The notes under the pieces: model-generated
Seen by the model: only the letters and a program-made list of their open reading frames with translations
What the model was told of the DNA's origin: nothing
The model's database searches: none
Source of the DNA: GCA-020343675 sp964462945
Lineage (GTDB): Bacteria; Planctomycetota; Phycisphaerae; Sedimentisphaerales; Anaerobacaceae
Length of the DNA: 53,209 nucleotides
Assembly (NCBI GenBank): GCA_964462945.1
Contig: CAYWZW010000036.1
Location: forward strand, 1-53,209
Direction of reading: 5' to 3'
Made by a program: the position numbers and the translations under genes
Part shown: piece by piece, positions 1 through 8,106 of the stretch
How positions within the stretch are numbered: position 1 is the first letter of the stretch
How the letters are laid out: every line of letters starts with the position of its first letter

Positions 1-21
1 TATTAGAGTACGCCGCTTTCA

Positions 22-141
22 TCATCCGTCCATCCACAACTTCCGGTTATACCTCTCGACTTTGTACTTGTCATAGATCTGCCGCAAGGCCCCGTTACGA
101 CCTTGTTTGAATCTGAAAATAAGCAGCTTATCTTCTATCAT
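22..141 (-). pseudogene. N-terminal fragment of an ECF-type RNA polymerase sigma factor
   Basis: A 39-codon frame starts with ATG at 141 and stops at 22. Its first 27 residues (MIEDKLLIFRFKQGRNGALR, then QIYDKYK) look like the start of planctomycete ECF sigma factors, where region 2 normally continues with a DDLLxxA-type helix. Here the next 12 residues (VERYNRKLWMDG) do not resemble that helix and the frame stops. The other forward frames after KYK also fail to restore a recognisable region 2. No good ribosome site precedes the ATG. I read this as a decayed or truncated copy. A genuine short peptide, or an assembly error near the window edge, cannot be excluded. Confidence 0.5.
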
Positions 142-633
142 CGTGCACGCTTGTATGAAGAATGATCGATCTTCGTTCTATTACACACCGGGACAGGGCA
201 TTTGGGTATAGAAAATATTTGACCCGGCTTATCTTCTTGCATCGGTCAGAAGTGGTCGTGCTTTGGATTTTGTGCTTTTAGGCATGTTGGCCTTGGCAAT
301 AGGGGCGTGGAAACAGCCCATAGAAAGATAGAGCCTTAAAGGCCACATGCTCCTTGAGGCAGAGGGCTGACTTTAAAGCTCCTGAAGTTAAACTACAAAA
401 AAGTATTTTTGGACGTCCGGAGGTTCAGCCGGCCGCAACTGCAGGTCGCCGGGCAACAAAGCGACCCTCGGCCCGCTAAACCTCCGGAGCATCATTCATC
501 GAAACATGAGAACACTATCTCTATAGGCAGCCTCCTTTCTCCCCCCACAAGATAGTTTCAACCTCGGTTTCGCCGGAGCGTTCAAACCTCGGCGAAAGCC
601 ATCTCGCGGGTGCGTTCCGCGCTGCCGATAGGG
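142..633. other. Non-coding stretch between the sigma fragment and the first secreted-protein gene
   Basis: No convincing gene is present. The stretch contains the helix at 411-490 described separately. It also holds a second inverted repeat near 553-595, with two direct copies of a TTCAA-CCTCGG-type motif, just downstream of the minus-strand gene that ends at 634. I see no tRNA and no identifiable riboswitch. Confidence 0.6.
397..490 (-). ncRNA. Strong stem-loop element, possible terminator or structured RNA
   Basis: Positions 416-434 pair with 470-488 in an almost continuous 19-bp helix. It has one G-G mismatch (430/474) and one pair (426/478) that is a G-U wobble only if the minus strand is transcribed. 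An inner 6-bp helix (444-449 with 461-466) closes an 11-nt loop. On the minus strand a run of six T (402-397) follows eight bases after the foot of the helix, which is further than usual for an intrinsic terminator. It lies 3' of the secreted-protein genes at 634-2419 and 5' of the sigma fragment. It could end the first unit or be a leader for the second. I do not recognise it as a known riboswitch. Confidence 0.4.
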
Positions 634-1236
634 TCAAAAGCCGCCCGTAACGGTGCTGCTCTGGGTTAGCGTAGCATCCAGACCGTTGTTTACTTTAACG
701 ACAGAAGAAGGTCCGCCGGAGACCGAGGCAGACTGCGTCGCGCGGATAAACTGAGACCCCGAACTGATTCCGTAGGGGGTCGTCTCCGTCTGGCTCTGGG
801 CGCCGACGAGACTTTGTGTGCCCGCGGCGCGGCCAACGGCTCCGACGTGAGATATCGACGTGTCCAGACCTGCGCTAAGAGTCTGGCCCGCGACCCGCGC
901 GCCGTAATAGCCGGAGCGGACAAACTGATCTTGTATGCCGTCGGCCGAGGCTCTCTGCACAACAGCATGGGCGCCGCCGGAACCAACGACGCTGGCACTC
1001 TGGCTTAACGTGGCTGTTTCTTTTTGAAGAGCGGCTGTGCCGCGCCATGCCTCGTACGCCTTTTGGACGTGGCCGATCTCTACCGTGTTTTGGCCGGCCG
1101 CTGAGCCGACACATCCGCTCCTTGTCGCCGTGTTAAATGCGTCGATCGAGAAACCCTGTACCTGATCAATAGCCGCAGGGACCGTCGGGGACACCAACAG
1201 AACAATCGCCAAGAAAAGTAAGAATTTACCAAACAT
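634..1236 (-). CDS. Secreted protein of unknown function with Ser/Gln-rich repeat motifs
   Basis: This 200-residue protein has a clear signal peptide (about residues 1-22, MFGKFLLFLAIVLLV then PTVPAA). The mature part is rich in Ser, Thr, Gly, Gln and Ala and has recurring short elements such as TLSQSASV, TQSASVSG and TLTQSSTV. These loosely recall the beta-strand repeats of curlin-like surface fibres, but I cannot assign the family. The start is supported by AAAGGAG eight bases upstream. The gene follows the secreted protein at 1283-2419 on the same strand after 46 bases, so the two are probably co-transcribed and may act at the same envelope structure. No enzyme motif is visible. Confidence 0.7.
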   Translation of the reverse strand: MFGKFLLFLAIVLLVSPTVPAAIDQVQGFSIDAFNTATRSGCVGSAAGQNTVEIGHVQKAYEAWRGTAALQKETATLSQSASVVGSGGAHAVVQRASADGIQDQFVRSGYYGARVAGQTLSAGLDTSISHVGAVGRAAGTQSLVGAQSQTETTPYGISSGSQFIRATQSASVSGGPSSVVKVNNGLDATLTQSSTVTGGF

Positions 1237-1282
1237 TGCTCAGACTCCTTTCTTTCTCTATCCGTATTACAGTCTCGTACTC

Positions 1283-2419
1283 TCAGAATCCCGCCATATT
1301 CAGCAGCTCACGGCTGACTTCCACGCCGTAGTATTCGTTTTTTCGCTGAGCCGGCGGGATGGTTACCGCATGCTCCGTGGCCGGGGTGGCCGGGGCTACC
1401 GGCTGCACGTTGTTTTGTTTGGGCTGCCATGTGTCGCGTGGGGTGGGCTGCGGCGCAGGTTTGTAGCTGGCGTGGATCCTGTTGTAGAACGATTGTGGAA
1501 TCTTTCTCCTGCGGACCGCGTCCGGCCAGAATCTGTAGCCTGTCGCACTAAGAACTGCCTTTCCCTTGCCCTCGGTAATACCGCTGGAGGCGGCGCCAAA
1601 CAGAGAAACCGAATAATTGGCCTGGCTGTATCCGCCCGCCGCTCCGGGGAACGAGAGAGTCGAGCCCGCCGTGACACCTCGCATCCCGCCGGAAACCAGC
1701 AGAATATCCACGTTCCACGGCAACGCCTCAGCGATGGCGGCGTCATACACCTGATCCCAGTTGCGCTCCACTTTGCCTTCCAGACTTACTTTCCCAACGT
1801 AGGCGTAGCCCGCGTCGCGAAGAACGTCCGTATCGACGTTAGAGTCAATGAAAACCAGCAGAGGCTTTCCCCCCGGTCTGCGGCAGCGGACAAGCGAGTT
1901 CCCAATTTCGAAGCCCCGGCCGTGATGATAATTATCCGGCCCTCCGAACACAGCTCCAACCCCATTCAGAATACCACCCACAAACTCCAGCGGCCCGTCA
2001 TGAGCCACTGATTCCAGGACACCCCTGAGCATTTTCATGTCATCCGGATCGTCAGGATCGAACGTCTGCTCATACACCTGATTATCTTCGCTGGGCCCGT
2101 TGGGGAAGTACGCCTTGATCGTTCCCCATCCTCCGTGATTCCAGTACGGCAGATAGGGCGGGAATACGGTGAGCGGAGGCGTCCGCGTCTCGTAGTTTGA
2201 AACGGAGCTCGTACTGATGCTGGCGCCGGAAACAGAGTCGGAATCAGCACTGGCATTACCACTATCCACCGAAACCGTCTGAACCTGCTTCACGTCAATG
2301 TCATTGTCAACCTTGACGATTGTGTCGGGGGTATTCTTAGGAGGAACCGTGCCGACGGGTGCATAAGCACGTCCAGCAACCACAAGCACAGGAACCAACA
2401 CTACAATTAACCTTCTCAT
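1283..2419 (-). CDS. Secreted protein of unknown function
   Basis: This is a 378-residue protein when started at the ATG at 2419, which has AAGGAG seven bases upstream. A longer frame to a GTG at 2476 is open, but its SD sits directly against the start codon, so I prefer 2419. Residues 1-20 (MRRLIVVLVPVLVVAGRAYA) are a signal peptide. A Ser/Asp/Val-rich stretch follows (about 30-75), then a Pro/Tyr/Trp-rich segment. The better structured part (about 170-310) alternates beta-type strands such as KPLLVFIDSNVD and NVDILLVSGGMRG. The C-terminus is Pro/Gln-rich and ends in a compact basic segment. I do not recognise the family. Its partner is the secreted protein at 634-1236. Confidence 0.7.
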   Translation of the reverse strand: MRRLIVVLVPVLVVAGRAYAPVGTVPPKNTPDTIVKVDNDIDVKQVQTVSVDSGNASADSDSVSGASISTSSVSNYETRTPPLTVFPPYLPYWNHGGWGTIKAYFPNGPSEDNQVYEQTFDPDDPDDMKMLRGVLESVAHDGPLEFVGGILNGVGAVFGGPDNYHHGRGFEIGNSLVRCRRPGGKPLLVFIDSNVDTDVLRDAGYAYVGKVSLEGKVERNWDQVYDAAIAEALPWNVDILLVSGGMRGVTAGSTLSFPGAAGGYSQANYSVSLFGAASSGITEGKGKAVLSATGYRFWPDAVRRRKIPQSFYNRIHASYKPAPQPTPRDTWQPKQNNVQPVAPATPATEHAVTIPPAQRKNEYYGVEVSRELLNMAGF

Positions 2420-2925
2420 GATCATTCTCCTTAACAGAAATTCCGTTTCCTCATTTAAGCCAATCCCTTCAAACACCCTCCTGGTGTCCTAATATGAGTG
2501 TTGTCTTCCCGCTCCTACCGCCTCCTTTCTTCCTCCGCAAATAACGATAAAGTATTCCCACTCTTATGAAGGTCGCTGAAAATGCGGGTCGGTGTGGAAA
2601 AAGCGAGAAAGTCGGACCCCGCCATGCTGACAAGAACCCCCTCAATCCGTTGAAAGCCTCTGTGAGTGTCCATCCTCAACCACCCGGCAAGTTCTGCCTC
2701 CAAACCCTACAAGTCAACCGCCGTGTCCAACCGGGCAAAGAGCCACGCTCCTCAATCCTGTTTCTGGCACCACAAATTATACTCTTATAGGACGTTCGTG
2801 GCAAACAAAATAAGTTTTTTTTAGCCTCATCGCTAAGTTGCTTTCCCTCAAGAGCTTGCGCCAAAGCGCATAGGGCGGGAGCGTCGGAAAAAATTATGAT
2901 GCCGTGCAAACAGACGCGCGCCGAT
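2420..2925. other. Non-coding stretch between ParA-like gene and secreted-protein genes
   Basis: No supported gene. The minus strand carries several GGAGG-type purine blocks between about 2460 and 2540 and would hold the leader and promoter of the gene at 2419. A short minus-strand frame at 2676-2909 has no ribosome site and no recognisable sequence. A T-run at 2816-2822 borders a short inverted repeat (TTAGC/GCTAA), but the T-run is on the wrong side for termination of either flanking gene. Confidence 0.5.
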
Positions 2926-4251
2926 TCACTTTATCACAAGGACCGAGTTGAAACCGCCAAACGGATTCAGCTCCGTGAGTTCATTATACGGGTCCTGCTG
3001 CCACTGGCCGTCAACAACCAGCCGATAGCGATATCGGCCTGCGGGCAGCTTCATCTGCGTCTGCCAGACGCCGCTGTCACCCACTTTCTGCATCGACGCC
3101 TGTTCCGGCTTCCAATTGTTAAAGTCGCCGGCAATCTGGACACTTTGAGCGCGTGGATATAGTGTGACAAATACGACAGCATCGTTCATCTGGCTGACGC
3201 CGTAGTAGTCCGAGAGCTTGGCGGCGGTGCGGTCCTCTGCGGTGTCTGCCTCGGGCGCTTTGATTGCTTCAAGCTCTTGCGGCGTCTCCATGCTGTGATC
3301 CTCCGCTTCCATCTCCGCAGAGGCAGACTCGTCCGTGTGCGGGTGGGATACAGGCTGCTCGATAACCAGCGCCTCAACAGCTTTTGGAGCCGGCTTGGCC
3401 GCCTGGAGCAACTCATCGGCGGTGGCACTGATGGATTCGAGCTGGTCGGCGAGGGAATTGACAAATTCATGCCGCTGCTGCTTGGCCTGCGAGCCTAAGA
3501 CTTCGTCGGCCAGCGCAGAGAAATCTTTGCGTCCCTTGCTGGCGGGATCATACTCGCTGATGGGCTGGCCAAAGCTCGATGCTTCCTTGATCTTGGTGTT
3601 GAAACTGACGACCGTCTTGAACATTTTGTCGCCGAAATGGCTGCGCAGCTCAGCCAGGATCTCTCTGGCCATCTTGGTCCTGATATCGTACATACTGGCC
3701 AGAACTCTGACATCGACGTGCTGGCTGCATCGCCGGCAGAGAATACTGAGAGTCTCGAGCTGCTTGCTCAGCCCGTGCAGGGCGAAGTAGCCGGTTTCGA
3801 CAGGGACAATAACGTCGGTAGCGGCCCGCAGCGCATTGAAGGTCAGCAGGCCCACGGCCGGGGGACAATCGATGATCACACAATCATAACTATCTTTCAC
3901 TTCGTTGAGGGCCTCTTTCAAACAGCACTCGCGGTCCGCAATACCTGTCATTTGCTGCTCGAAAGCGGACAGGTCTATGCTGGCCGGCGCCAGCTCCAGC
4001 CCGTCGGTGATCTGCCAGAGTATCTCCGTCAGCTTTATCGGTTCGTTCCTGCTTCGGCTGATCAGCACATCGTAGATGCTCTGCTCGATCTGTTCCTCGG
4101 GCACAGCAAGCCCTACCGCGCAATGCGACTGCGGGTCCATATCCACCAGCAACACGCTCTGACCCGCCCCGGCAAGGGCGCTGGCCAGGTTTATGGATAC
4201 CGTTGTCTTGCCGCAACCACCTTTCTGATTGACAACTGCTATGGTCCTCAT
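2926..4251 (-). CDS. ParA/Soj-type ATPase fused to a C-terminal CBM48/AMPK-beta-like glycogen-binding domain
   Basis: The protein has 441 residues from the ATG at 4251, which has GGAGAG just upstream. The upstream open frame to 4362 lacks ParA homology and is left out. Residues 1-255 form a ParA-family ATPase: deviant Walker A KGGCGKTT (10-17), VLLVDMDPQ (about 33-41) and Walker B CVIIDCPP (about 124-131). An acidic, Pro-rich linker (about 275-345) leads to an E-set/CBM48-like domain (about 355-441) with SVQIAGDFNNW and the Tyr/Arg-rich RYRYRLVVDG strand, as in AMPK beta and branching enzymes. No parB or parS-like gene is adjacent, so chromosome partition is doubtful. The fusion suggests ATP-driven positioning on the nucleoid or a membrane coupled to glycan or protein binding. 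That is inference. Confidence 0.88.
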   Translation of the reverse strand: MRTIAVVNQKGGCGKTTVSINLASALAGAGQSVLLVDMDPQSHCAVGLAVPEEQIEQSIYDVLISRSRNEPIKLTEILWQITDGLELAPASIDLSAFEQQMTGIADRECCLKEALNEVKDSYDCVIIDCPPAVGLLTFNALRAATDVIVPVETGYFALHGLSKQLETLSILCRRCSQHVDVRVLASMYDIRTKMAREILAELRSHFGDKMFKTVVSFNTKIKEASSFGQPISEYDPASKGRKDFSALADEVLGSQAKQQRHEFVNSLADQLESISATADELLQAAKPAPKAVEALVIEQPVSHPHTDESASAEMEAEDHSMETPQELEAIKAPEADTAEDRTAAKLSDYYGVSQMNDAVVFVTLYPRAQSVQIAGDFNNWKPEQASMQKVGDSGVWQTQMKLPAGRYRYRLVVDGQWQQDPYNELTELNPFGGFNSVLVIK

Positions 4252-4692
4252 TTTTTCTCTCCAGCCCACAAAATGGGTAGTCCGAAAAAAGCCCTTCTTG
4301 CTTTTAGAAAATGTCCTGTCAGCACTGTAAAGGCAGCACACCTTCTTATTGTCTTTCGGCAAAGAAAGACCAAAAACTTTATCTTTTTATGGGACGGGCC
4401 AATAAAAACGTAACTACCCATGCAAACACCTAACGCCCTGCGTGCCCGTCGGCGATGAAGCCGCGCAAAAGCAAACAGCGGGCACATTCTCGGACGGTAG
4501 CCGCCCCGCGCCCAACGTTCTGCGCCGACCAGACGAGGTCTTTTTTCCGGCATTACCTTGAGTTTTTCAATTTGGATTCCGCCGGAAAGTTGGTATATTG
4601 CCAACAGCATGTGAGCATGACGCCGGTCCCGGCGCCTGCCAATATGTTGTGTAATAACCTTCAGAGACATACAGCAATTAGGAGACAGACTC
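4252..4692. other. Intergenic region between divergent ParA-like and isomerase-like genes
   Basis: No gene is supported. The minus-strand half is the leader of the ParA-like gene and includes a weak A/T-rich hairpin (AAAAGC/GCTTTT) followed by T residues near 4285-4310. The plus-strand half holds the promoter-like pair at 4572-4599. Confidence 0.5.
4572..4599 (+). promoter_or_regulatory. Sigma-70-like promoter for the isomerase-like gene
   Basis: TTGGAT (4572-4577) and TATATT (4594-4599) are separated by 16 bases. This would give a leader of about 85 bases ahead of the ATG at 4693. It is a pattern match only. Confidence 0.35.
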
Positions 4693-5580
4693 ATGAAAGA
4701 CAGAACCATAGAGCGGCGTGATTTCCTCAAGTACGCCGCCGTGGCTGCGGCAGGGACGGGCCTGCTGGGCCGCTCAGCCGCGAGCCAAGCCAGCCGGACG
4801 AGTGCCAAGCTGCATAAGGCGCTTCAATTTGGGATGCTCCCCAAGAGCCTTTCGGACGCAGACAAATTCAAGCTGGCGAAAAAATGTGGGTTCGAGGGGA
4901 TCGAGTTGAACTCCCCCATTGCGGACCTCAACGCCGCCAAGGAACTCGGCGCCCTGGCCAAGCAGGCGGGAACCCCGATCCACGCGGTCGTCAACGGCTG
5001 GGGCGGGCCGTTGTCGGACCCCAAGCAGGAGAACGTCGATAAAGGCATCGCGAGCATGGAGACCTCTCTGCGATGCGCCAAGGCGGTCGGGGCCGATGCC
5101 GTGCTGCTGGTGCCCGCAGTCGTCAACGAGGAGGTCGGGTACGCCGAGGCGTACGAGCGCTCGCAGCGGAACGTGCGCAAGTTGCTCCCGCTGGCCAAGG
5201 AGTTGCAGGTGATCATCGCGGTCGAAAACGTGTGGAATAAGTTCCTTCTGAGCCCCGTGGAGTTCGCGAAATACGTGGACGAGTTCAGTGATCCATGGCT
5301 CAAGGCCTACTTCGACGTCGGCAACGTTATCCTTTTCGGGTATGCACAGGACTGGATCCGCACATTAGGCAAACGCATCGTCAAGATCCATCTGAAGGAC
5401 TTCAGACGCAAAGGCTCCGAATGGACGAACCTGCTGGACGGCGATGTGAGCTGGAAACAGGTGCGGCTGGCGCTGGATGAAATCGGGTACGAGGGGTTCT
5501 TGACGCCTGAGCTTCCCGGCGGCGACGAAGCCTACCTGACGGACCTGTCCGGGCGCATCGAGAAGATCTTCGCGATGTAG
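4693..5580 (+). CDS. Tat-exported sugar phosphate isomerase/epimerase-like TIM barrel protein
   Basis: The protein has 295 residues and starts behind TTAGGAGACAGACTC. It opens with a twin-arginine leader (ERRDFLKYA followed by an Ala/Gly-rich hydrophobic stretch). The rest matches the xylose isomerase-like TIM barrel family (AP endonuclease 2 superfamily; hydroxypyruvate isomerase and sugar epimerases). Likely metal or active-site segments are IIAVENVWN, AYFDVGN, VKIHLKDF and the terminal LTPELPGG. Tat export of such enzymes is common in planctomycetes and suggests folding with metal in the cytoplasm before export. The substrate cannot be read from sequence. It stands alone, about 550 bases from the next gene. 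Confidence 0.85.
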   Translation: MKDRTIERRDFLKYAAVAAAGTGLLGRSAASQASRTSAKLHKALQFGMLPKSLSDADKFKLAKKCGFEGIELNSPIADLNAAKELGALAKQAGTPIHAVVNGWGGPLSDPKQENVDKGIASMETSLRCAKAVGADAVLLVPAVVNEEVGYAEAYERSQRNVRKLLPLAKELQVIIAVENVWNKFLLSPVEFAKYVDEFSDPWLKAYFDVGNVILFGYAQDWIRTLGKRIVKIHLKDFRRKGSEWTNLLDGDVSWKQVRLALDEIGYEGFLTPELPGGDEAYLTDLSGRIEKIFAM

Positions 5581-6126
5581 CAAGCCCCGCTTGAGTTGGC
5601 GGCTGCCGGATCGCAAGCAACATTCGACATTGCCCAACAACGAGGGCCAAGTACCCGATTGGTTGTTGATCAGGGCACATTTCGGCCGTGCTTCGTCGAT
5701 AGCACACCGGCGTTTTCATCGCAAAAAACGCGATCTGGCGCTTTTTCCGCAACTTTTTCCAGCCGGAGTATCATATTGTTGTCACAGACAGAAAAATTTC
5801 CTTGCAAATCCTCTCACAAACCTTTATTTTCCGATTAATAAAAGGATCATCAGCTTGGCAAGAAAACGTCATCAAGCTCTGTGAAAAGAGAGCATGGCTT
5901 TCGCCCGAAGTAGGGCCTGCCTTGAAACAAAGCAGACATTTCACCAACAGCAGAGACAGCAGGCCGCTGTTGAATCTTGGTGCTGGTGCGTGCGCGTACA
6001 AATGTCTGGCTCCCGGAAGCATACGACAGGGGCCACGGAATTTGCCAGATGCTTCCGGATGTACAGTTGGCTATTAGGTCGTGTAATTCCGCAAGAGTAG
6101 GAATTCCAAGAATCGGAGAGATCCAC
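5581..6126. other. Non-coding stretch upstream of the SNase-like gene
   Basis: No gene is supported; short open frames here lack ribosome sites and homology. There is an imperfect inverted repeat built on CAACAAC/GTTGTTG near 5632-5670, and a promoter-like pair at 5802-5830 that would leave a leader of about 290 bases before the ATG at 6127. Confidence 0.45.
5802..5830 (+). promoter_or_regulatory. Possible sigma-70-like promoter
   Basis: TTGCAA (5802-5807) and TATTTT (5825-5830) are 17 bases apart. The distance to the next start codon (about 290 bases) makes this only a weak candidate. Confidence 0.25.
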
Positions 6127-7089
6127 ATGGCAAAAACAATTGAGAGTCTACCAGGCGGTAGGACTGTAGGGTGTGTTGGACTCGGCATGTATGACGAGGA
6201 AGTGGGCTCGGTGAAGCAGAACGTCTACGACGGCGACACGATAAACGTCCGGGCTCTGGGCAACTTCAGTATCAGGTTTCTCGGCATCGATACACCCGAG
6301 AAGAAGATCCCGCTGCCGGGAGAGAGCCAATTTACCTCGCTCTCGCATGAAGACTGGGTAAACTTCTTGGCCGACCCTTTTGCGGCGGATGGGCCGCTGT
6401 CACCATCGCCTTTTTCGCCGGGACTGACGGCCTATCTGCTGGGACGAAGTGGACCAGGTATCGCGACGAATCACAAAAAATTTGCCGATGCAGCAGAGAA
6501 GAAGCTGCAAGAACTCGTGCAGGCGGATTTGAACGGAATGGGTGTATCAAAGGAGAAGTTCGCATTTTATCTCCGTTTCGCCTATGAGATTATGGACAGG
6601 TACGGGCGCTTTCTGTGTTACGTCAACCGCGATCAGCCCGACGCGAACGTTCCGTCGCCTCGGCCGGCACCTTACAACACGCGGATGCTGGAGGCGGGCA
6701 TGGCGTTGCCGTATTTTATCTGGCCGAACGTCGACCCGTGGCGAGCGCAGGGATCTATCTTGGATGCTGTGCTTGATCCGGGTACGGCCAAGACGGTCGC
6801 CGACGCCAACCAGAGGATAGCCGCGGCGCGTCAGGCGGTCAAGGCGGCTCGTCAGGGCAAGCAAGGGATTTTCGATGCGGCCGATCCGCTTGCAATCGAG
6901 CCGTTTGAGATACGGTACCTTTCGCGCGGGCAGGCACCAGATCGGTGGATCATCGACCTGGGTAAGAACGATAGCGTGCTCATCAAGCCGGAGAACTATT
7001 ACACAATAACGTTTGCCGAGGACCGGCTCTATATCGCCCCGGAGCATATAGGGTTGTTCATAGCCAAGGGTTGGCAAAAGCAGGCCTGA
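6127..7089 (+). CDS. Staphylococcal nuclease (SNase)-like protein with a large internal insertion
   Basis: This is a 320-residue protein started at the ATG at 6127 (CGGAGAG upstream). The frame is open further 5' but without homology. SNase signatures are present: DGDT in VYDGDTINV, then RFLGIDTPE (about residues 55-63) with the expected Arg, Asp and Glu. The third catalytic Arg is in YGRFLCYV (159-166), followed by the closing MLEAGMALPY segment. About 90 residues are inserted between the second and third motifs, where a standard SNase has a short stretch. The C-terminal 90 residues are not recognised. No signal peptide or membrane segment is visible, so a cytoplasmic nuclease or nucleic-acid-binding protein is likely. 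Confidence 0.75.
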   Translation: MAKTIESLPGGRTVGCVGLGMYDEEVGSVKQNVYDGDTINVRALGNFSIRFLGIDTPEKKIPLPGESQFTSLSHEDWVNFLADPFAADGPLSPSPFSPGLTAYLLGRSGPGIATNHKKFADAAEKKLQELVQADLNGMGVSKEKFAFYLRFAYEIMDRYGRFLCYVNRDQPDANVPSPRPAPYNTRMLEAGMALPYFIWPNVDPWRAQGSILDAVLDPGTAKTVADANQRIAAARQAVKAARQGKQGIFDAADPLAIEPFEIRYLSRGQAPDRWIIDLGKNDSVLIKPENYYTITFAEDRLYIAPEHIGLFIAKGWQKQA

Positions 7090-7218
7090 CAGACGCCGGT
7101 GATCGGTGACGCCGAGCCATAGCCAGCTTGCATTATGTAACAAGAAAGCATTCTAAAAAACAACGTAGCGTTGACTAAGGTAGGCCAATGAACTCAAGGT
7201 GAGAGAAAGGAGGTCAAA

Positions 7219-8088
7219 ATGCTAACGATTGTTAAACAGACCCTCGAGACAGGTGTCGGGGGCAGGAGGCACTCCTGGGAGGGGCGTAATGCAAGGATTA
7301 CCAGATTTTTTGGCGGCGAGGTTGTTTTGCTCGGCCTGGTACTTCTGTTTTTGGGTGGTTGTGCCGCTCCAGAGCGCAAGCCGACCAGACCGAGCAAAAT
7401 CCAGTTGCCAGAGAGCAAAATTGTTGAAAGTTTCCGGATTTCGGCAGCCGACCCACAGGGCATCGCGGCGGTAAGTGGCAGCATCTGGCTGCTGGATGCA
7501 AGAGGCCAAAAGCTGCTCGAGATTGATCCGAAGAGCGGCACGAGGGTCAGTTCGGTCAGGGTCACGGTGGAGAGTCCACGTGGGCTGGCATGGGACGGGA
7601 AGCACTTCTGGTGTGGGGACAACAAAACGAAAACGGTTTGCCTGCTTGACACAGCCACCGGCAAGGTGCTGCGTTCACTGAAGGTACCGATTGACGGCAA
7701 GGCGGAGGCGGCAGTTCTGGAGAATATTGTCTTTGACAGAGAGCAGCTTTGGGTGGCGTATGCAGCCGGGTATTCAAGCAGAATTCTGAGGATAGATGCG
7801 CTAACCGGAGAGATCGTTCAATCGATGTTCGCAGATTGTCATCCGAGGGGAATTACTACCGACGGCAAGCGCCTGTGGGTGGTGTGTTACAACGGAGGCC
7901 TGCGACCTTCTGTGCTGAGCGTGCGGACGATCATGGACGACCCGGGCAAGATGAATGCCTCGAGGGTTTTTCTGAGCACGACGCCGGGGTTAGAGCCAAC
8001 GGGAATAGCCTTTGACGGGCAGTTTCTCTGGCTCACGGACAAGAAACTAAAAGTGCTTCAGAAGGTTGTGACACCCTCGCCCAATTAG
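7219..8088 (+). CDS. Beta-propeller lipoprotein
   Basis: The 289-residue protein begins behind GGAGG. A hydrophobic segment ends in a lipobox (LFLGGC, Cys48), so it is probably lipidated; the n-region before it is unusually long. The mature protein contains repeated propeller-type blades with phrases such as GIAAVSGSIWLLDARGQKL, GLAWDGKHFW, GITTDGKRLWVV and GIAFDGQFLWLTD. These resemble glutamine cyclotransferase-like or NHL/YVTN propellers. No catalytic residues can be assigned, so a binding or scaffold role is as likely as enzymatic activity. It ends 18 bases before the C13 protease gene, and the two are almost certainly co-transcribed. Confidence 0.75.
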   Translation: MLTIVKQTLETGVGGRRHSWEGRNARITRFFGGEVVLLGLVLLFLGGCAAPERKPTRPSKIQLPESKIVESFRISAADPQGIAAVSGSIWLLDARGQKLLEIDPKSGTRVSSVRVTVESPRGLAWDGKHFWCGDNKTKTVCLLDTATGKVLRSLKVPIDGKAEAAVLENIVFDREQLWVAYAAGYSSRILRIDALTGEIVQSMFADCHPRGITTDGKRLWVVCYNGGLRPSVLSVRTIMDDPGKMNASRVFLSTTPGLEPTGIAFDGQFLWLTDKKLKVLQKVVTPSPN

Positions 8089-8106
8089 GCAGAAAGGAGT
8101 ACCAAA

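Noticed and set aside
2676..2909. Short minus-strand frame just downstream of the ParA-like gene
   Set aside because: It has no ribosome site, no recognisable sequence, and spans a T-rich and A-rich spacer.
2926..4251. Plasmid or chromosome partition locus
   Set aside because: No ParB, parS-like repeats or replication gene is near, and the C-terminal glycan-binding-like domain points elsewhere.
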